Notes under the pieces: model-generated
The model's input: the letters and a program-made list of their open reading frames with translations, nothing else
Told to the model about the DNA's origin: nothing
The model's database searches: none
Shown: piece by piece, positions 1 to 8,683 of the stretch
Numbering within the stretch: the stretch's first letter is position 1
Layout of the letters: every line of letters starts with the position of its first letter
Source: an uncultured Coprococcus sp.
Lineage (GTDB): Bacteria > Bacillota > Clostridia > Lachnospirales > Lachnospiraceae
NCBI GenBank assembly: GCA_947626675.1
Contig: CANQTC010000004.1
Span: forward strand, 62,001-126,000
Length of the DNA: 64,000 bases
Direction: 5' to 3'
Program-made: the position numbers and the translations under genes

Positions 1-3000
1 ACGATTATTTCCAGCTCCACCTATCAGGGTATCATCTCCATCACTTCCTGTAAGCTGGTCATTGCCATCTGTAGAAACAATCGTTATTCCGTCCTGATAA
101 ATCGACGGAATGTATTCTGTCCCTGTATTGTCATTTATCTTTTTTAGAACGCTGTCTTTGTCTGCTGCGTAAAATGCCGCACCATCTGCAAATACAAACT
201 TAAAATTACGGGCATTTTCATCAACACAATAATTCTTTATCATAATGGAATCTTCAATCCCTTCAAATCTTATGAGCAGGTCATTCCAGTTGCTTTTATA
301 TGCCTTTATGCTGTCTGAACGGAGTCCGTCTCCCAAAATAATTGTATTTGTGCCGTCACTATCCATAATACTGTCATTTCCATCGCCAATATTAAAATAA
401 TATATGTCATCTCCGGCAGCGCCATCTATAAAATCAGCGCCTTTTCCCGCAATCATAACATCATTGCCATTACCGCCGCATATATAATCATTATCAACGC
501 CTCCGACAATCCAATCATCTCCGTCTTCACCCAAAAGCTGGTTTCTACCTGCGCCGCCCCATAGGATATCCGCTTCAGTTCCAGCCTGTATTCTGTCCGC
601 ATCAGTATCTCCAAAGATGATATCTGTACAATTTCCACCAACAATATAATCATATGCGCCGCCTGCAGCAATGATATTTTCTATTGCATCTGCAAATACT
701 GCATCCGAAGCATCCGAGCCAATGATATATTTTATATTCTCTGTGCTGCTATCTTCCGGCACAGTGTTTTCTATGATATTCTTTACATTTATCTCGCTGT
801 CACCGACAGAAATTATATATTTATCGGAATTGGAAGCATAATCACTTATAAGAAGCTTGTCTTTTGTATCTTTGATAAGCATAACCGCTTCATCGCACAT
901 ATTAAATACAGTTATATCCTCTAAAGAAAGCGTATCATCTAATTTAATTTTCGATATGCCTTCCTCGTCTTCTATGATATCTGTTCCATAATCACGGCCG
1001 AATAGATATGTGTCATCACCGGAACCGCCAAACAAGAAGTCATTTCCTGTTCCGCCGTCTAAGATATCATCACCATTTTCACCATATATCATATCCGCTC
1101 CAGCTTCTCCGCTTAGGAAATCATCATCATCACCTCCGTAAACGGTATCATCGCCCTCGCCTGACGTAATATTATCATTTCCTTCGTTTCCATATATAAT
1201 ATCGTTTCCATCACTTCCTATAACGGTATCATTTCCGCCAAAAGAATTCATAATGGAAGCGTCAACTACAGCTTTAAGCATATCATCGGAAGAACTGCCG
1301 AAAATATGCTTAAACGGACTGTCCTCATCCGTACAGTGCATTGTTTTATCCTTAAACTCAAGCGTAAAATCAGATAATTCCTCACTTGCGCAAAAGTCTT
1401 TTATAACAAGTGTATCACTTGTGTTCTTTAACATGACAGTTGCATCATTTTCCCCTGTTCCATTTACTAAAATATCTTTTGAAGAAATATCCTGAAAGCG
1501 TATCGTATTGCTTCCCCCGTTATCAATTATCGTATCATTGCCATATCCTTCGGCAAATATATAAATATCATTTCCGCCGTCATCTTTCAGCATGTCGTTG
1601 CCCGCGCCGCCATCTAATGTATCATCGCCTGCACCGCCTGATACGATATCATTGCCTTCTCCGCCGCTTAGAACATCATTACCATCTGCACCAAGTATAA
1701 AATCATTGCTTCCGGTTCCTGCATAAATGTCATCTCCATCTGTTCCAATATATGTATTCCCTGCTTTTGACATCTCCACAATATCTGCATAATGAGATGA
1801 AACAGATGAATAATGTCTGCAATATTCATCATAGTCATTCGTATGATTTATGTTGTCATATGATTTAAGATATACCCCGAGGTCATAAATAATTGAATCA
1901 ACATCTTCACCATTTAACATTTTCAAATTGATTATATAATTCAGATAGGACATATCCATTACCTTACTGCCGCTATCATCAGTATACTCATATACTGCTT
2001 TTAAATAACCGCCAAGTCCTGCATATAAATTTAAAATATTGTAATAGCTATCTTCTATACTGCTGAATATTCCTTTTAATATCTCTGCCGCATTTACATT
2101 TGGATTTGTACCGTCAACGCCTGCAAATTCTCTTCCCATAAATTGCTCAATGACCTTTAAATCTCTTGCGTCTATATTTCCCCCGCGGGAATCAACAGGT
2201 ATTTCCTCCGCATCTGCAATAAAGTAAAGAATTTGCTTTAAATAGCAGCGTTTTGAAACAATATCGTCTGACTCGCTAAATTCATATACAAGATTAAACA
2301 ATTCTCCTGTTTCATCATCAGCTATCGCCTGTGAAATATTCGGAATATTCCCTGCTGTTACTGTCGTGCCATGCGTTGTATCTGATAGATTTACCGGAAA
2401 CCAAAATTCACTGATTTCCGCATCAGACATAACACCGCCAATTTTCATTTTAACTTTCGCCGTCTCTGCTATACGAGTACCTGTTTCCTCATCTGTAATA
2501 CTTTTTTCCGTATGCTTAAGACTAATGGAAACAATGTTATATTTATCAAGCGTACCTAATTCATCAGCTTCTGAAATACCGTTATGGTTTTTATCTGTCC
2601 ATACCATCAGTTTTTCAAAAACCATATCCTTACAGTCAATAACGCCATCATTATTTTCGTCATATTCAGCAAGCGCCTCAAAGCCTGATGATGATTTTGA
2701 ACCATCCTTTAAAATGACCTGGTCGCCAAACAGTTCTCCGCCATTATCGATTTTTCCATTATTATTTCTGTCAAGCGCAAGGAAACCGTCTTCAATATCT
2801 ATCCATGCTGTTTTTTCCGCAAATCCGTTATTATCAAGGTCAAAGTATACGCCTTTTTCCAACGAATGAAGCTGAATCCCATGCGCTCCGAGGTCTATTA
2901 TCAATGGGTCGCATGGCGGCTGTGCATCTCCTGCCTCTTCATAAGCCTTTGCTTCTCCCTGAATTTCTTTTATTAATGCTTCAAGCATTTCCTCATCTTC

Positions 3001-4047
3001 GCTTAGTAAGCAATTTTCAAGTTCCTCTAATATGGTATCTCCGCCATATACTTCTAATGCCAGCATAAAATCATCAACCGCTGCATTGATTTCATCACTG
3101 TCTGCTTCTTCAGCATTCACCATAATAGGATTCACCGCTATGATAAAAGCAGCCGATGCGGCAGCAATCGCCGCAGAAACGGAATTGGCAGTACTCGGAT
3201 TGCTGTTTATTTTCGCATGTAATGTTCCCCATGCAGATGCCACAGCCACTAACGTCAGTATCTCCGGCAGGTCTATATCATTATCATCTATATAAACAGG
3301 GACCGGAATATTGGGATTTAAAATTTCACTTGTCGCCCTTTCCTTTTCCGGTACAACAACAGGTACGGCAGCCGGTTCTGTTTCCGGATTAGGCTCTCTC
3401 TTGTCTACATGACGTGTGAATTGATAAAATATCAGACCATCCCCGGCATTTGTATATGTAATTGTATAAGTTACATACTCTATATATTTTGCATGAATAA
3501 CTGCTTTAGATAAGGTGGTTTCACCACTTGAAATCTGCATACCGCCGGTTCGATATACTTTTTTATTTGAAAGAACATAATTACTAAGCTGCGTTTTGGC
3601 AAGAGACCTTTTGGGTTCTTCTGAATATGAATAGGGTTTTACCTCCCATATATAAGTATAGCCTTCTTTACTTTCCATATATAAATCAGCTCTTCCTCTT
3701 TTTCCTTCCAATTTACCATTATCCTTTGTATATTCAATAGACAATTCTTTAGGCATAATTTCAGAATTTTTTGTCCTTATATCTGCCTGCACTGCATTGT
3801 GAAAAGCATTCCACGGCAAGTGGTCGACTTTTGTTGCGGTACCCCAATCTCCTGCACGTCTGTCAGATTTTGAATCCTCAATGGACTCAACCGTTTTTTC
3901 CGCCTCATGCTTTATCGTATCTGCTATAGTAGCTCCTATATTGTCCCCATCAGCAGCATAAACAGGTGTAAGCTGTATTGTTGATAAGGTTATCGCTATT
4001 ATAAGAAGACATGCTATATATTTTCTAAATTTTATTTTTACTTTCAT
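1..4047 (-). CDS. Secreted RTX (hemolysin-type) calcium-binding repeat protein, C-terminus beyond the window
   Basis: The minus-strand frame is open from ATG at 4047 to base 1: 1349 codons are visible and the 3' end is missing. The start follows AGAGAGGAAC and gives a Sec signal peptide of about 31 residues ending VYA-A. Residues about 110-150 contain GRADLY and WEVKPYSY, resembling a PD-(D/E)xK nuclease core (inference). Alanine-rich hydrophobic stretches follow at about 255-310. Residues about 380-500 hold EF-hand-like loops (DLDNNG, DRNNNGKID, DENNDGVID, DKNHNG), a block that usually precedes RTX repeats in proteobacterial proteins. From about residue 770 there are GGxGxDxL nonapeptides interleaved with three domains resembling the haemolysin-related calcium-binding family. 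RTX repeats fold on binding calcium outside the cell. It lies 28 bp behind the paralog array and is probably co-transcribed with it. The overall function is unknown. Confidence 0.85.
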   Translation of the reverse strand, partial: MKVKIKFRKYIACLLIIAITLSTIQLTPVYAADGDNIGATIADTIKHEAEKTVESIEDSKSDRRAGDWGTATKVDHLPWNAFHNAVQADIRTKNSEIMPKELSIEYTKDNGKLEGKRGRADLYMESKEGYTYIWEVKPYSYSEEPKRSLAKTQLSNYVLSNKKVYRTGGMQISSGETTLSKAVIHAKYIEYVTYTITYTNAGDGLIFYQFTRHVDKREPNPETEPAAVPVVVPEKERATSEILNPNIPVPVYIDDNDIDLPEILTLVAVASAWGTLHAKINSNPSTANSVSAAIAAASAAFIIAVNPIMVNAEEADSDEINAAVDDFMLALEVYGGDTILEELENCLLSEDEEMLEALIKEIQGEAKAYEEAGDAQPPCDPLIIDLGAHGIQLHSLEKGVYFDLDNNGFAEKTAWIDIEDGFLALDRNNNGKIDNGGELFGDQVILKDGSKSSSGFEALAEYDENNDGVIDCKDMVFEKLMVWTDKNHNGISEADELGTLDKYNIVSISLKHTEKSITDEETGTRIAETAKVKMKIGGVMSDAEISEFWFPVNLSDTTHGTTVTAGNIPNISQAIADDETGELFNLVYEFSESDDIVSKRCYLKQILYFIADAEEIPVDSRGGNIDARDLKVIEQFMGREFAGVDGTNPNVNAAEILKGIFSSIEDSYYNILNLYAGLGGYLKAVYEYTDDSGSKVMDMSYLNYIINLKMLNGEDVDSIIYDLGVYLKSYDNINHTNDYDEYCRHYSSVSSHYADIVEMSKAGNTYIGTDGDDIYAGTGSNDFILGADGNDVLSGGEGNDIVSGGAGDDTLDGGAGNDMLKDDGGNDIYIFAEGYGNDTIIDNGGSNTIRFQDISSKDILVNGTGENDATVMLKNTSDTLVIKDFCASEELSDFTLEFKDKTMHCTDEDSPFKHIFGSSSDDMLKAVVDASIMNSFGGNDTVIGSDGNDIIYGNEGNDNITSGEGDDTVYGGDDDDFLSGEAGADMIYGENGDDILDGGTGNDFLFGGSGDDTYLFGRDYGTDIIEDEEGISKIKLDDTLSLEDITVFNMCDEAVMLIKDTKDKLLISDYASNSDKYIISVGDSEINVKNIIENTVPEDSSTENIKYIIGSDASDAVFADAIENIIAAGGAYDYIVGGNCTDIIFGDTDADRIQAGTEADILWGGAGRNQLLGEDGDDWIVGGVDNDYICGGNGNDVMIAGKGADFIDGAAGDDIYYFNIGDGNDSIMDSDGTNTIILGDGLRSDSIKAYKSNWNDLLIRFEGIEDSIMIKNYCVDENARNFKFVFADGAAFYAADKDSVLKKINDNTGTEYIPSIYQDGITIVSTDGNDQLTGSDGDDTLIGGAGNNR

Positions 4048-4075
4048 CTGATGTTCCTCTCTTTCATTTTATTCT

Positions 4076-4903
4076 TTATATATCAAGTCCATATGCCCTT
4101 AATATCTCTATATTTGATTTCTTTCTCCTTTCCAGTTCCTGCATGGCTCGCTTATTTGTCTCCAGGTCATTCATATATTTTTTAAATGTCTCTACTTGTT
4201 CAAGTATACCTTCCCCGCTTTCCTGCACCATCTCTTCAAGTGCTTCTATTGTAAGTCCGCTTTTTCCGTTCTTAATATCATGTAACATTTTCTCTTTAAA
4301 TTCCTTACGTTGATTTTCTTTATTTTTTATATATTCCTCGATACTATATAATTTTAAATTTAAAAGTCCCTCATTATATTTATTATATTTTCCCTCAAAA
4401 TCCTCTTCTCTATATAAAAACAATAATGAAGGAGAATACATATTAAAATAATCCATACATGTTTTTAAATCCACCACTCGATTAAATATCGGCAGCATTA
4501 TTTCCTCTGTTATTTCAAACGAATGTCTGACAGAAGAAAGCATTGCTTCTTCATCATCTGCTTTATATGAAAATGTATATAATTCATCAAACCTGTCAGG
4601 CTTCTCCCCAAATGGGTCGGATTTTCTGTAAAGACTCAGATTATCTCTAAGCCACTGAGAATTATCTCGTGGTGCGTTATCAAGGTCTATCTGATATCTG
4701 TATACCGTTGCAATCCCGCCATCAATCATATATTCCTTATATCCCGATGCCCTCGTTGGTCGTACCTCATAGGATATGATATGAACAATCTCATCTCCAA
4801 CTACTCTTACAAAATATGGTCTTCTTCCTTTTATTTTCTTATAACCATACGGAGCAAGCAGTTCTCCATAGATTTTCACAAATGCTGTGTTTAAACTCAT
4901 CAT
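4076..4903 (-). CDS. Tandem paralog 1 (promoter-distal copy), 275 aa, unknown function
   Basis: This is the last of four tandem paralogs and lies just upstream of the RTX gene. The protein has no signal peptide or obvious membrane segment, so it is probably cytoplasmic. The N-terminal 60 residues (LAPYGYKKIKGRRPYFVRV, then a hydrophobic strand) resemble DUF4304-type proteins; that assignment is from memory and tentative. The C-terminal 80 residues are charged and helical, ending in a conserved ERRKKSNIEILRAYG motif. Residues 47-133 are almost identical to paralog 3 (5857-6684), while the C-terminal third (GKSGLTIEALEE) matches paralog 2, so the copy is a mosaic. The start is ATG ATG behind AAAAGGAGACAAAATTT, a strong Shine-Dalgarno site found in all copies. 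Confidence 0.8.
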   Translation of the reverse strand: MMSLNTAFVKIYGELLAPYGYKKIKGRRPYFVRVVGDEIVHIISYEVRPTRASGYKEYMIDGGIATVYRYQIDLDNAPRDNSQWLRDNLSLYRKSDPFGEKPDRFDELYTFSYKADDEEAMLSSVRHSFEITEEIMLPIFNRVVDLKTCMDYFNMYSPSLLFLYREEDFEGKYNKYNEGLLNLKLYSIEEYIKNKENQRKEFKEKMLHDIKNGKSGLTIEALEEMVQESGEGILEQVETFKKYMNDLETNKRAMQELERRKKSNIEILRAYGLDI

Positions 4904-4965
4904 AAATTTTGTCTCCTTTTAATCGTTTTGTCATTATGTTGTTTCTTTAATATTAATTTTGTATT

Positions 4966-5793
4966 CTATATTTCCAGTCCATAGTTTCTTAATATCTCTA
5001 TATTTGATTTCTTTCTCCTTTCCAATTCCTGCATGACTCGTTTATTTGTCTCCGGGTCATTCATATATTTTTTAAATGTCTCTATTTGTTTAAGTGTACC
5101 TTTTACATTTTCCTGCATTATCTCTTCAAGTGCTTCTATTGTAAGTCCGCTTTTTCCATTCCTAATATCATTTAACATTTCCTTTTTGGATTCCTCATGC
5201 TGATTTTCTTTATTTTTTATATACCCATCAATATTATATACTTTCAAATTCAAAAGCCCCTCATTCTCTTCATTATATTTTCCCTCAAAATCTTCTTCTC
5301 TATATAAAAACAATAATGAAGGAGAATACATATTAAAATAATCCATACATGTTTTTAAATCCACCACTCGATTGAATATCGGCAGCATTATTTCCGCTGT
5401 TATTTCAAACGAATGTCTGACAGAAGAAAGCATTGACTCCTCATCACCTGCTTTATATGAAAATGTATATAATTCGTTAAACCTGTTAGGTTTTTTCCCA
5501 AATGGTTCAGATTTATGGTAATAATCTAAATTAGATTTAAGCCAGCCAAAATTATCTCGCGGAGTATTATCAAGATTTATCCGATACCTGTATACTGTTG
5601 CAACTCCTCCGACAATTATATATTCCTTATATCCTTCTCTTCTCATTGGGCGTGTTGAATAGGATATAATATGAACAATCTCATCTCCAACCACTCTTAC
5701 AAAGTATGGTCTTCTTCCTTTTATTTTCTTATAGCCATATGGGGCAAGCAGTTCTCCGTAAATTTCCACAAATGCGATGTTTAAACTCATCAT
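4966..5793 (-). CDS. Tandem paralog 2, 275 aa, unknown function
   Basis: Third in transcription order. It has the same length and layout as the other copies: conserved N-terminus (MMSLN, GELLAPYGYKKIKGRRPYF), a variable patch at residues 45-90, a conserved centre (SSVRHSFEI, IMLPIFNRVVDLKTCMDYFNMYSPSLLFLY) and a charged helical C-terminus. Its variable patch (STRPMRREGYKEYIIVGG, KKPNRFNELYTF) resembles paralog 4, whereas the C-terminal third is closer to paralog 1. The spacer before it is nearly the same sequence as the other spacers. No catalytic motif is recognisable. A DUF4304-like or immunity-type role is only a guess from its shape and from the neighbouring RTX gene. Confidence 0.8.
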   Translation of the reverse strand: MMSLNIAFVEIYGELLAPYGYKKIKGRRPYFVRVVGDEIVHIISYSTRPMRREGYKEYIIVGGVATVYRYRINLDNTPRDNFGWLKSNLDYYHKSEPFGKKPNRFNELYTFSYKAGDEESMLSSVRHSFEITAEIMLPIFNRVVDLKTCMDYFNMYSPSLLFLYREEDFEGKYNEENEGLLNLKVYNIDGYIKNKENQHEESKKEMLNDIRNGKSGLTIEALEEIMQENVKGTLKQIETFKKYMNDPETNKRVMQELERRKKSNIEILRNYGLEI

Positions 5794-5856
5794 AAATTTT
5801 GTCTCCTTTTAATCGTTTTGTAATTATATTGCTTCTTTAAATATTAATTTTGTATT

Positions 5857-6684
5857 CTATATTTCCAGTCCATATGCCCTTAATATCTCTATATTCGATT
5901 TCTTTCTTCTTTCCAATTCCTGCATGACCCGCTTATTTATTTCCGGGTCATTCATATATTTTTTAAATGTCTCTATCTGTTCCATCGCGCCTTTCTCTTT
6001 TTCCATTAATATTTCTTTTAACGCATCCATTGTAAGTCCTGTTTTTCCTATGCTAATTAAATGCTCTGTTCTTTCTTTATATCGTTTACGCTGATTTTCT
6101 TTATTTTTTATATATCCATCAATACTATATACTTTTAAATTCAAAAGCCCCTCATTATATTTATTATATTTTCCCTGAAAATCCTCCTCGTTATATAAAA
6201 ACAATAATGACGGAGAATACATATTAAAATAATTCATGCATGTTTTTAAATCCATCACTTGATTGAATATCGGCAGCATAATTTCCTCTGTTATTTTAAA
6301 CGAATGTCTGACAGAAGAAAGCATTGCTTCTTCATCATCTGCTTTATATGAAAATGTATATAATTCATCAAACCTGTCAGGCTTCTCCCCAAATGGGTCG
6401 GATTTTCTGTAAAGACTCAGATTATCTCTAAGCCACTGAGAATTATCTCGTGGTGCGTTATCAAGGTCTATCTGATACCTGTATACCGTTGCAATCCCGC
6501 CATCAATCATATATTCCTTATATCCCGATGTTCTCGTTGGTCGTACCTCATAGGATATGATATGAACAATTTCATCTCCAACCACTCTTACAAAGTATGG
6601 TCGCCTTCCTTTTATTTTCTTATAGCCATATGGGGCAAGCAGTTCTCCATAGATTTTCACAAATGCTGTGTTTAAACTCATCAT
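5857..6684 (-). CDS. Tandem paralog 3, 275 aa, unknown function
   Basis: Second in transcription order. Residues 1-133 are almost identical to paralog 1, including EVRPTRxSGYKEYMIDGG and GEKPDRFDELYTF. The C-terminal part (KTGLTMDALKEILMEKEKG) instead resembles paralog 4. It carries substitutions in an otherwise invariant block (HSFKITEE; MDLKTCMNYF). The frame is intact with a full ribosome binding site, so it is not an obvious pseudogene. Near-identity to a non-adjacent copy points to recent recombination within the array. The function is unknown. Confidence 0.8.
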   Translation of the reverse strand: MMSLNTAFVKIYGELLAPYGYKKIKGRRPYFVRVVGDEIVHIISYEVRPTRTSGYKEYMIDGGIATVYRYQIDLDNAPRDNSQWLRDNLSLYRKSDPFGEKPDRFDELYTFSYKADDEEAMLSSVRHSFKITEEIMLPIFNQVMDLKTCMNYFNMYSPSLLFLYNEEDFQGKYNKYNEGLLNLKVYSIDGYIKNKENQRKRYKERTEHLISIGKTGLTMDALKEILMEKEKGAMEQIETFKKYMNDPEINKRVMQELERRKKSNIEILRAYGLEI

Positions 6685-6746
6685 AAATTTTGTCTCCTTT
6701 TAATCGTTTTGTAATTATATTGCTTCTTTAATATTAATTTTGTATT

Positions 6747-7574
6747 CTATATTTCCAGTCCATAGTTTCTTAATATTTCTATATTTGATTTCTTTCTCCT
6801 TTCCAGCTCCTGCATGGCTCGCTTGTATTTCTCCGAGTCATTCATATACCCTTTGAATGTCTCTATAGGTATTACTCTGTCCTTATTCCGTTCTGCCAGA
6901 TGTTGTTGAAATGTTTCCATCGTAAATCCTGTTTTTCCCATTTTAATCAGCTGTATCGTTTCTTCTTCATATTCTTTCCATTGTCTCTCTTTTTTTGTTA
7001 TATATTCCTCAACACTATACATTTTTAAATTTAGAAGCCCTTCATTATCTTCATGATATTTTCCTTCAAAATTCTCTTCATCATATAAAAACAATAAATT
7101 TGACGAATATATATTAAAATAATCCATACATGTTTTTAAATCCACTGCCTGATTGAATATCGGCAACATTATTTCCTCTGTTATTTCAAACGAATGTCTG
7201 ACAGAAGAAAGCATTGACTTTTCATCATCTGCTTTATATGAAAATGTATATAACTCATTAAACCTGTTAGGCTTCTTTCCAAATGGGTCGGACACATGAT
7301 AAAAATCAAGAGTAGCATTAAGCCATCTGGAATTATCCCGCGGAGTCTCGTCAAGATTTATCCGATACCTGTATACTGTCGCAACTCCTCCGACAATTAT
7401 ATACTCCTTGCATCCCGGTGTCATTGTTTGTTGTGTTGTATAAGATATAACATGAACAATCTCATCTCCAACCACTCTTACAAAGTATGGTCTTCTTCCT
7501 TTTATTTTCTTATAGCCATATGGGGCAAGCAGTTCTCCATAGATTTTCACAAATGCTGTGTTTAAACTCATCAT
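6747..7574 (-). CDS. Tandem paralog 4 (promoter-proximal copy), 275 aa, unknown function
   Basis: This is the first gene of the array and the most diverged copy: TTQQTMTPGCKEYIIVGG in the variable patch and TGFTMETFQQHLAERNKDR near the C-terminus. It keeps the common ends (MMSLNTAFVKIYGELLAPYGY and ERRKKSNIEILRNYGLEI). The ribosome binding site is AAAGGAGACAACATTT before ATG ATG. The gene starts about 100 bp after the ribF terminator. I found no convincing -35/-10 pair in that AT-rich gap, although a promoter must lie there if the array is transcribed independently. The greater divergence of this copy suggests it may be the ancestral one. Confidence 0.8.
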   Translation of the reverse strand: MMSLNTAFVKIYGELLAPYGYKKIKGRRPYFVRVVGDEIVHVISYTTQQTMTPGCKEYIIVGGVATVYRYRINLDETPRDNSRWLNATLDFYHVSDPFGKKPNRFNELYTFSYKADDEKSMLSSVRHSFEITEEIMLPIFNQAVDLKTCMDYFNIYSSNLLFLYDEENFEGKYHEDNEGLLNLKMYSVEEYITKKERQWKEYEEETIQLIKMGKTGFTMETFQQHLAERNKDRVIPIETFKGYMNDSEKYKRAMQELERRKKSNIEILRNYGLEI

Positions 7575-7676
7575 AAATGTTGTCTCCTTTAATCGTTTTC
7601 GATTTTGTTCCTTATTTTCTTACATTTTTAGTCAGATATAATTACAATTGGAAATTTTTCTTAAAAATTATAAATT

Positions 7677-7706
7677 AAAAAAATTTTAGCACAGAATATG
7701 CTAAAA
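7677..7706 (-). terminator. Rho-independent terminator of the rimP-ribF operon
   Basis: On the minus strand TTTTAGCA, a 7-nt loop, TGCTAAAA and then seven T residues form a canonical terminator. The ribF stop codon (TAG at 7703-7701) is inside the first stem arm, so termination follows directly after ribF and separates the operon from the paralog array. Confidence 0.85.
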
Positions 7707-8660
7707 TAAAAGAATATCCTGTGCCTTCATAATGTCCTTATTCATTTGTTTTTTCAGCTGATTGATACTGCCAAATTTCATTTCAGGTCGTATATACGAA
7801 ATGAATTCTATTTTTATTTGTTTTCCATATATATCAGTATTAAAGTCAAATATATTTGTTTCTATCGTTATATTTCCATCATCATTTACAGTCGGATTAT
7901 CTCCGATATTGGTAATTCCTTTATATCGTCTGCATAGAGCATCATGAATATTCGACGTTTCATCTATAACTTTGATTCTTGTTGCATAAACACCCGGTGG
8001 GGGATATATTTTGCCCTGAACAGGAAGAACATTTGCCGTTGGAATTCCTATCGTTCTGCCAAGCTGCTTTCCCTTTTCAACCGTTCCTGTAATACTGTAT
8101 GGTCTTCCAAGCAGCTTGATTACTTTTTCCATATTCCCAACTGTTATCTGCTCCCGTATTATCGTTGAACTGATTATCTTTCCATCTTCTGATGTCATCT
8201 TCGGTATGGCAATCACTTCATATGCATATTCAGCCGCCTTTTTCTTTAAAAGCGCTACATCTCCGGTTCTGTTTTTTCCAAATCTGAAATCTTCGCCTAC
8301 TATAATATAGCCTGCATGAAGCATGGATACCAGTATCTCTTCAATGAATTTTTCAGGTTTCATAGCAGCAAGCTGATTGTCAAACGGATATTCCAACAGT
8401 ATATCAACACCAAACGTTTCCAGTACGGCAGCCTTTTCCTCAGAAGTATATATATTCTTCATGGTATCAATATCAAATACACTATTCTTTTGATAGTCAA
8501 ATGTAAATACAACGCTTGGACACTCTTCATTTGAAACTTTCCTCAGTTTATCCATCAGCAGCATATGCCCGCAATGAATTCCATCGAATTTTCCCAAAGC
8601 AACAGCCGTTTTCCCGCCGGTATTCAATTCTACTTTTTTTGTTCCTTTTATATGAAGCAT
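7701..8660 (-). CDS. ribF: Bifunctional riboflavin kinase / FAD synthetase
   Basis: It converts riboflavin to FMN and then FAD in the cytoplasm. The N-terminal FAD synthetase half shows GKFDGIHCGHMLL (nucleotidyltransferase HxGH-like motif) near residues 23-35 and GEDFRFGKNRTGD near 125. The C-terminal riboflavin kinase half starts near residue 185 with IGIPTANV, followed by PPPGVYATRI and TNIGDNPTV. The length of 319 aa is normal for the family. It is the last gene of the rimP operon, 23 bp after truB, and ends in the operon terminator. No FMN riboswitch is present, so expression probably follows the translation genes. Confidence 0.95.
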   Translation of the reverse strand: MLHIKGTKKVELNTGGKTAVALGKFDGIHCGHMLLMDKLRKVSNEECPSVVFTFDYQKNSVFDIDTMKNIYTSEEKAAVLETFGVDILLEYPFDNQLAAMKPEKFIEEILVSMLHAGYIIVGEDFRFGKNRTGDVALLKKKAAEYAYEVIAIPKMTSEDGKIISSTIIREQITVGNMEKVIKLLGRPYSITGTVEKGKQLGRTIGIPTANVLPVQGKIYPPPGVYATRIKVIDETSNIHDALCRRYKGITNIGDNPTVNDDGNITIETNIFDFNTDIYGKQIKIEFISYIRPEMKFGSINQLKKQMNKDIMKAQDILLF

Positions 8661-8683
8661 ATCAATCTCTCTTCGTCTGTTTT

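Larger units (their letters stand above)
4076..7590 (-). repeat. Four-unit tandem gene duplication, about 890 bp per unit
   Basis: The four start codons lie at 4903, 5793, 6684 and 7574, spaced 890, 891 and 890 bp. Each unit contains one 828-bp gene and a 62-63 bp spacer ending in the same AAAAGGAGACAAAATTT leader. The spacers are nearly identical, differing by single substitutions and a one-base indel in an A/T run. The duplication unit therefore includes the ribosome binding site. Arrays like this expand and contract by homologous recombination. Confidence 0.9.

Noticed and set aside
7575-7676. Promoter for the four-gene array
   Set aside because: The gap is very AT-rich, and several weak -35/-10 pairs can be drawn; none is convincing enough to list.
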